DNA of 11,327 nucleotides from Apophysomyces variabilis (Eukaryota; Mucoromycota; Mucoromycetes; Mucorales; Mucoraceae): NCBI GenBank assembly GCA_002749535.1, contig MZZL01000378.1:257815-269141 (forward strand), read 5' to 3'. Under the pieces are notes generated by a model. It was not told the DNA's origin. It made no database searches and saw only the letters and a list, made by a program, of their open reading frames with translations. Position numbers and translations under genes: made by a program. Positions 9,555-11,327 of this stretch are shown one piece after another. How positions within the stretch are numbered: position 1 is the stretch's first letter; the number at the start of each line of letters is the position of its first letter.

Positions 9555-10528
9555 TGTACATCCAAGATGGCAATCCTGTGGGGCATTCTGCCTCCACTTC
9601 TTCTAAATGCTTGGTATAGAACTTCTTTGTTGATGGACAAAGCCCATCTAGTGCTTCGAGGCACTCATTCGCCTTTTAAAAGTTTATAAGTTGAAATGAT
9701 CAGCTGTCATACAAAACTTGCCTGGTCTAACCTCCAGTGCGGGCGTTTGACGCGTAATAATGCGTTGCCTTCACCATCAGACTCTTCTGCAGACATACAG
9801 TCATGTGAAAGGAGGCGATCTATGTCACCTGCATACCGCTCCTCAAGAGTTTCTCTGTTTTTAAGGAGAGCGTCCATTCTCTGGGCCAGTTTCTAAAGTA
9901 CCCAATAAAACTGAGTTTTTAACCTTAAAGAATTTGACTACCTTTGTTACTCGCTGATAGCGCCGTTTTCGCACCTGCATCTCCTTTTTTTTGTCTGTTG
10001 GAACAGCAGACCGTTTCTTCACATTCCGAAAGTTGTCCTGCAACACATTGTGAAGCTTTTGCTTTGCTTGCATGATGTGATTGTTTGGTATGCGTTGCTG
10101 AAGGTACGTTTTCAGCTGTGACACCACCAATTTGTTCGCATCAGAATTAAAAGACTCATCGTATTTGTAGCCTCTGTTATCCTTGTTCAATTCAGTGATA
10201 TAATCACGAATCTCCCTCTGTTTACAGATCAACATTCAGCTCTTTTTAGTTATGCTTTGCATCTGGATCTTAATACATGTACCAACAACTTAGCGTCATT
10301 TGTTTGTTGTGAGCTCTCTGCAACAGGTGCTGGAATGCTAAATTCCATGGCACTGGACATTGCTTCCTGGTTTTGTTGCTCTTGCAGGGAGCTCAATTGC
10401 CGATGAAGCTGCGCGTTCTCAGCTTGAAGGCTGGAAGCAAGGTCATGAAACTCATCCCTCAGGAGACTGACCTGGCATGAGATTTGTTCGTTTGATGACA
10501 TTTGGTTGCAAGATATTACTTTACACAT
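9550..10528 (-). CDS. Coiled-coil, basic accessory protein of the Tnp2 element, four exons, intact
   Basis: I infer exons 10528-10277, 10217-9942, 9892-9722 and 9672-9550. The introns are 59, 49 and 49 bp, all in phase 0, and give 273 residues with no internal stop. A start at the second Met (10501, MSSNEQ) would give 264 residues and is as likely. Residues ~10-60 are rich in Leu, Gln and Glu with heptad-like spacing (LLRDEFHDLASSLQAENAQL), a probable coiled coil. Residues ~145-178 are very basic (KKKEMQVRKRRYQRVTKK), suiting DNA binding or nuclear import. Then come a charged helix and CMSAEESD (~208-215), a Trp-containing VKRPHWRLDQ at the exon 3/4 joint, ECLEALDG, and the end TGLPSWMYK. The last intron has either a GC donor (CAG/GCAAGT at 9721) or a GT donor at 9712; both keep frame. 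I do not recognise a named family. By analogy with the second gene of plant CACTA elements (TnpA-like) it may bind subterminal repeats, but this is inference. Confidence 0.72.
9673..9721 (-). other. Probable GC-AG intron in the accessory gene
   Basis: The exon end and donor read CAG/GCAAGT, the usual context of a GC-AG intron, and the acceptor is TTAAAAG. Removal joins ...RPHWRLDQ to ANECLEALDG in phase 0. A shorter GT-AG alternative (9712-9673, donor GTATGA) would also be in phase and would add Ala-Ser-Phe. The sequence alone cannot decide between them. Confidence 0.5.
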
Positions 10529-10583
10529 ACAAATGAGTTAAGTGCCTTATTCTTTATGTATTGATCTTACTTTGGCAGAAGGG

Positions 10584-11327
10584 AAAAAGTAACTAGCAAT
10601 CCTAAGACTAACACTTCTTTAAGGGGTATAATGGTGTACTTGATTTCCAGGAGCTGCATAAATTGTTTATCACACGCCCCAGGTATGGTTTTTTTTCTTT
10701 TTTATAGGGTTATCTGCGTTTTTCTTTCTACTTATTCTTTTCTTTTACAATCCTTTTCTCTACTTCTTTTTTTATTCCCTATCATTTTGCTACTTTGTTA
10801 TTGGCAAAATTACTTTTAAGAATATTGACGATATATTATCCTAGTATATACAATCTTGACTTGAAACTCTGTTCTTTACTGGCAAGCTTTTACTTCTATT
10901 TGACAAAATCTCATTCTTTCTTTCTTTTGATAGCTGGTATGATCTCTACACTATAGGAAAGCTCACTGGTCACTTTTAACTGAGGTATCTAGTTGATTGA
11001 CCTGAACTTAACTAACCTTTACTTTTTTGTTATCGATTAAATTAGTTTTTGTTTTCTAAAATGGACGCAGACAAACATGATACACTTTTTAATGGTATAC
11101 ATGCTTCTTTATATTATAACTGGATTAATCATACAAAGTAGTCTTTCTTTAGTATATTGACAATGCTGCCAATCGTTATTACTATTTGTCTTAGGTATCT
11201 TAATATGTTTTATCTTTTAGTATATTTTATTAATTATCGTTTTTAACGATTGTGCTTCTTTAACCTTTAATAATTAGGTAAGATTAAATAGGTTCAAATG
11301 TAAACCTAGCTGTTTAATAGTATATTA
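10584..11327. other. T-rich stretch without a supportable gene
   Basis: An open frame at 10631-10819 is carried by a T-rich run and encodes mostly Leu, Phe and Ser; I see no family in it. At 11061 ATG opens MDADKHDTLFN followed by a GT, which could be a first exon, but nothing downstream confirms it. T-rich runs at 10688-10706 and 10725-10790 resemble those around the probable LTR. I see no terminal repeat matching the left end of the Tnp2 element. Confidence 0.45.

Larger units (their letters stand above)
6191..10583. mobile_element. CACTA/EnSpm-like (Tnp2) DNA transposon with two convergent genes
   Basis: The element consists of a foldback/subterminal repeat block, the plus-strand Tnp2 transposase gene and a convergent minus-strand accessory gene. 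The 9-bp word GCAGAAGGG occurs at both proposed edges (6192-6200 and 10575-10583) in direct orientation, and the left copy sits where the gag-like frame is interrupted. I found no matching CACTA...TAGTG terminal inverted repeats, so the exact limits are uncertain. The presence of the element is well supported by the transposase; its boundaries are not. Confidence 0.55.

Noticed and set aside
10631..10819. Plus-strand open frame encoding a Leu/Phe-rich peptide.
   Set aside because: It comes from a T-rich low-complexity run; no start context, family motif or neighbour supports it.
11061..11094. MDADKHDTLFN followed by GT as the first exon of a further gene.
   Set aside because: Too short, and no continuing exon can be recognised before the window ends.

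Overview
The window looks like a gene-poor, AT-rich, transposon-dense stretch of a fungal genome. The short GT-AG introns (about 49-73 bp), the fungal-type Tnp2 transposase and the style of the other mobile-element proteins suggest an early-diverging lineage such as Mucoromycota. That assignment is inference from protein style, not a database match. I see no bacterial features, no tRNA or rRNA, and no convincing host housekeeping gene.

Layout. Positions 1-2000 hold no recognisable gene, but contain a degenerate array of ~45-bp units rich in ACTACTTT (781-943), a strong hairpin (941-1000) and an inverted repeat (1585-1694). From about 4900 down to 2130 the minus strand carries one long decayed gene. 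It has an N-terminal WRN-like 3'-5' exonuclease (DEDD) domain, a conserved middle region with an RGTN/EGG motif, and a C-terminal zinc-knuckle-like Cys cluster. Positions 4990-6199 look like the 5' end of an LTR retrotransposon: a probable LTR with TATA box and AATAAA, a possible primer-binding site, and one gag-like frame full of nonsense codons that loses coherence at about 6195.

From 6191 to about 10583 lies a two-gene DNA transposon. A 100-bp foldback leads into a four-exon CACTA/EnSpm-type Tnp2 transposase gene on the plus strand (6386-9446). Its reading frame is kept over 959 codons but is broken by six in-frame stops. Facing it, with 103 bp between the stop codons, is an apparently intact four-exon minus-strand gene (10528-9550) for a coiled-coil, lysine/arginine-rich protein, probably the element's second, accessory protein. 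Positions 10584-11327 hold no supportable gene.

Common theme. Most interruptions in the three dead reading frames can be read as CAA or CGA to TAA/TGA, or TGG to TAG/TGA, that is C:G to T:A transitions on either strand. This is the pattern expected from RIP-like mutation or deamination of methylated cytosine. The minus-strand accessory gene is the exception: I can splice it into a full-length frame with no stop. The combination of a dead transposase and an intact partner, and the long exonuclease/RGTN/zinc-knuckle pseudogene, are the most interesting parts of the window.
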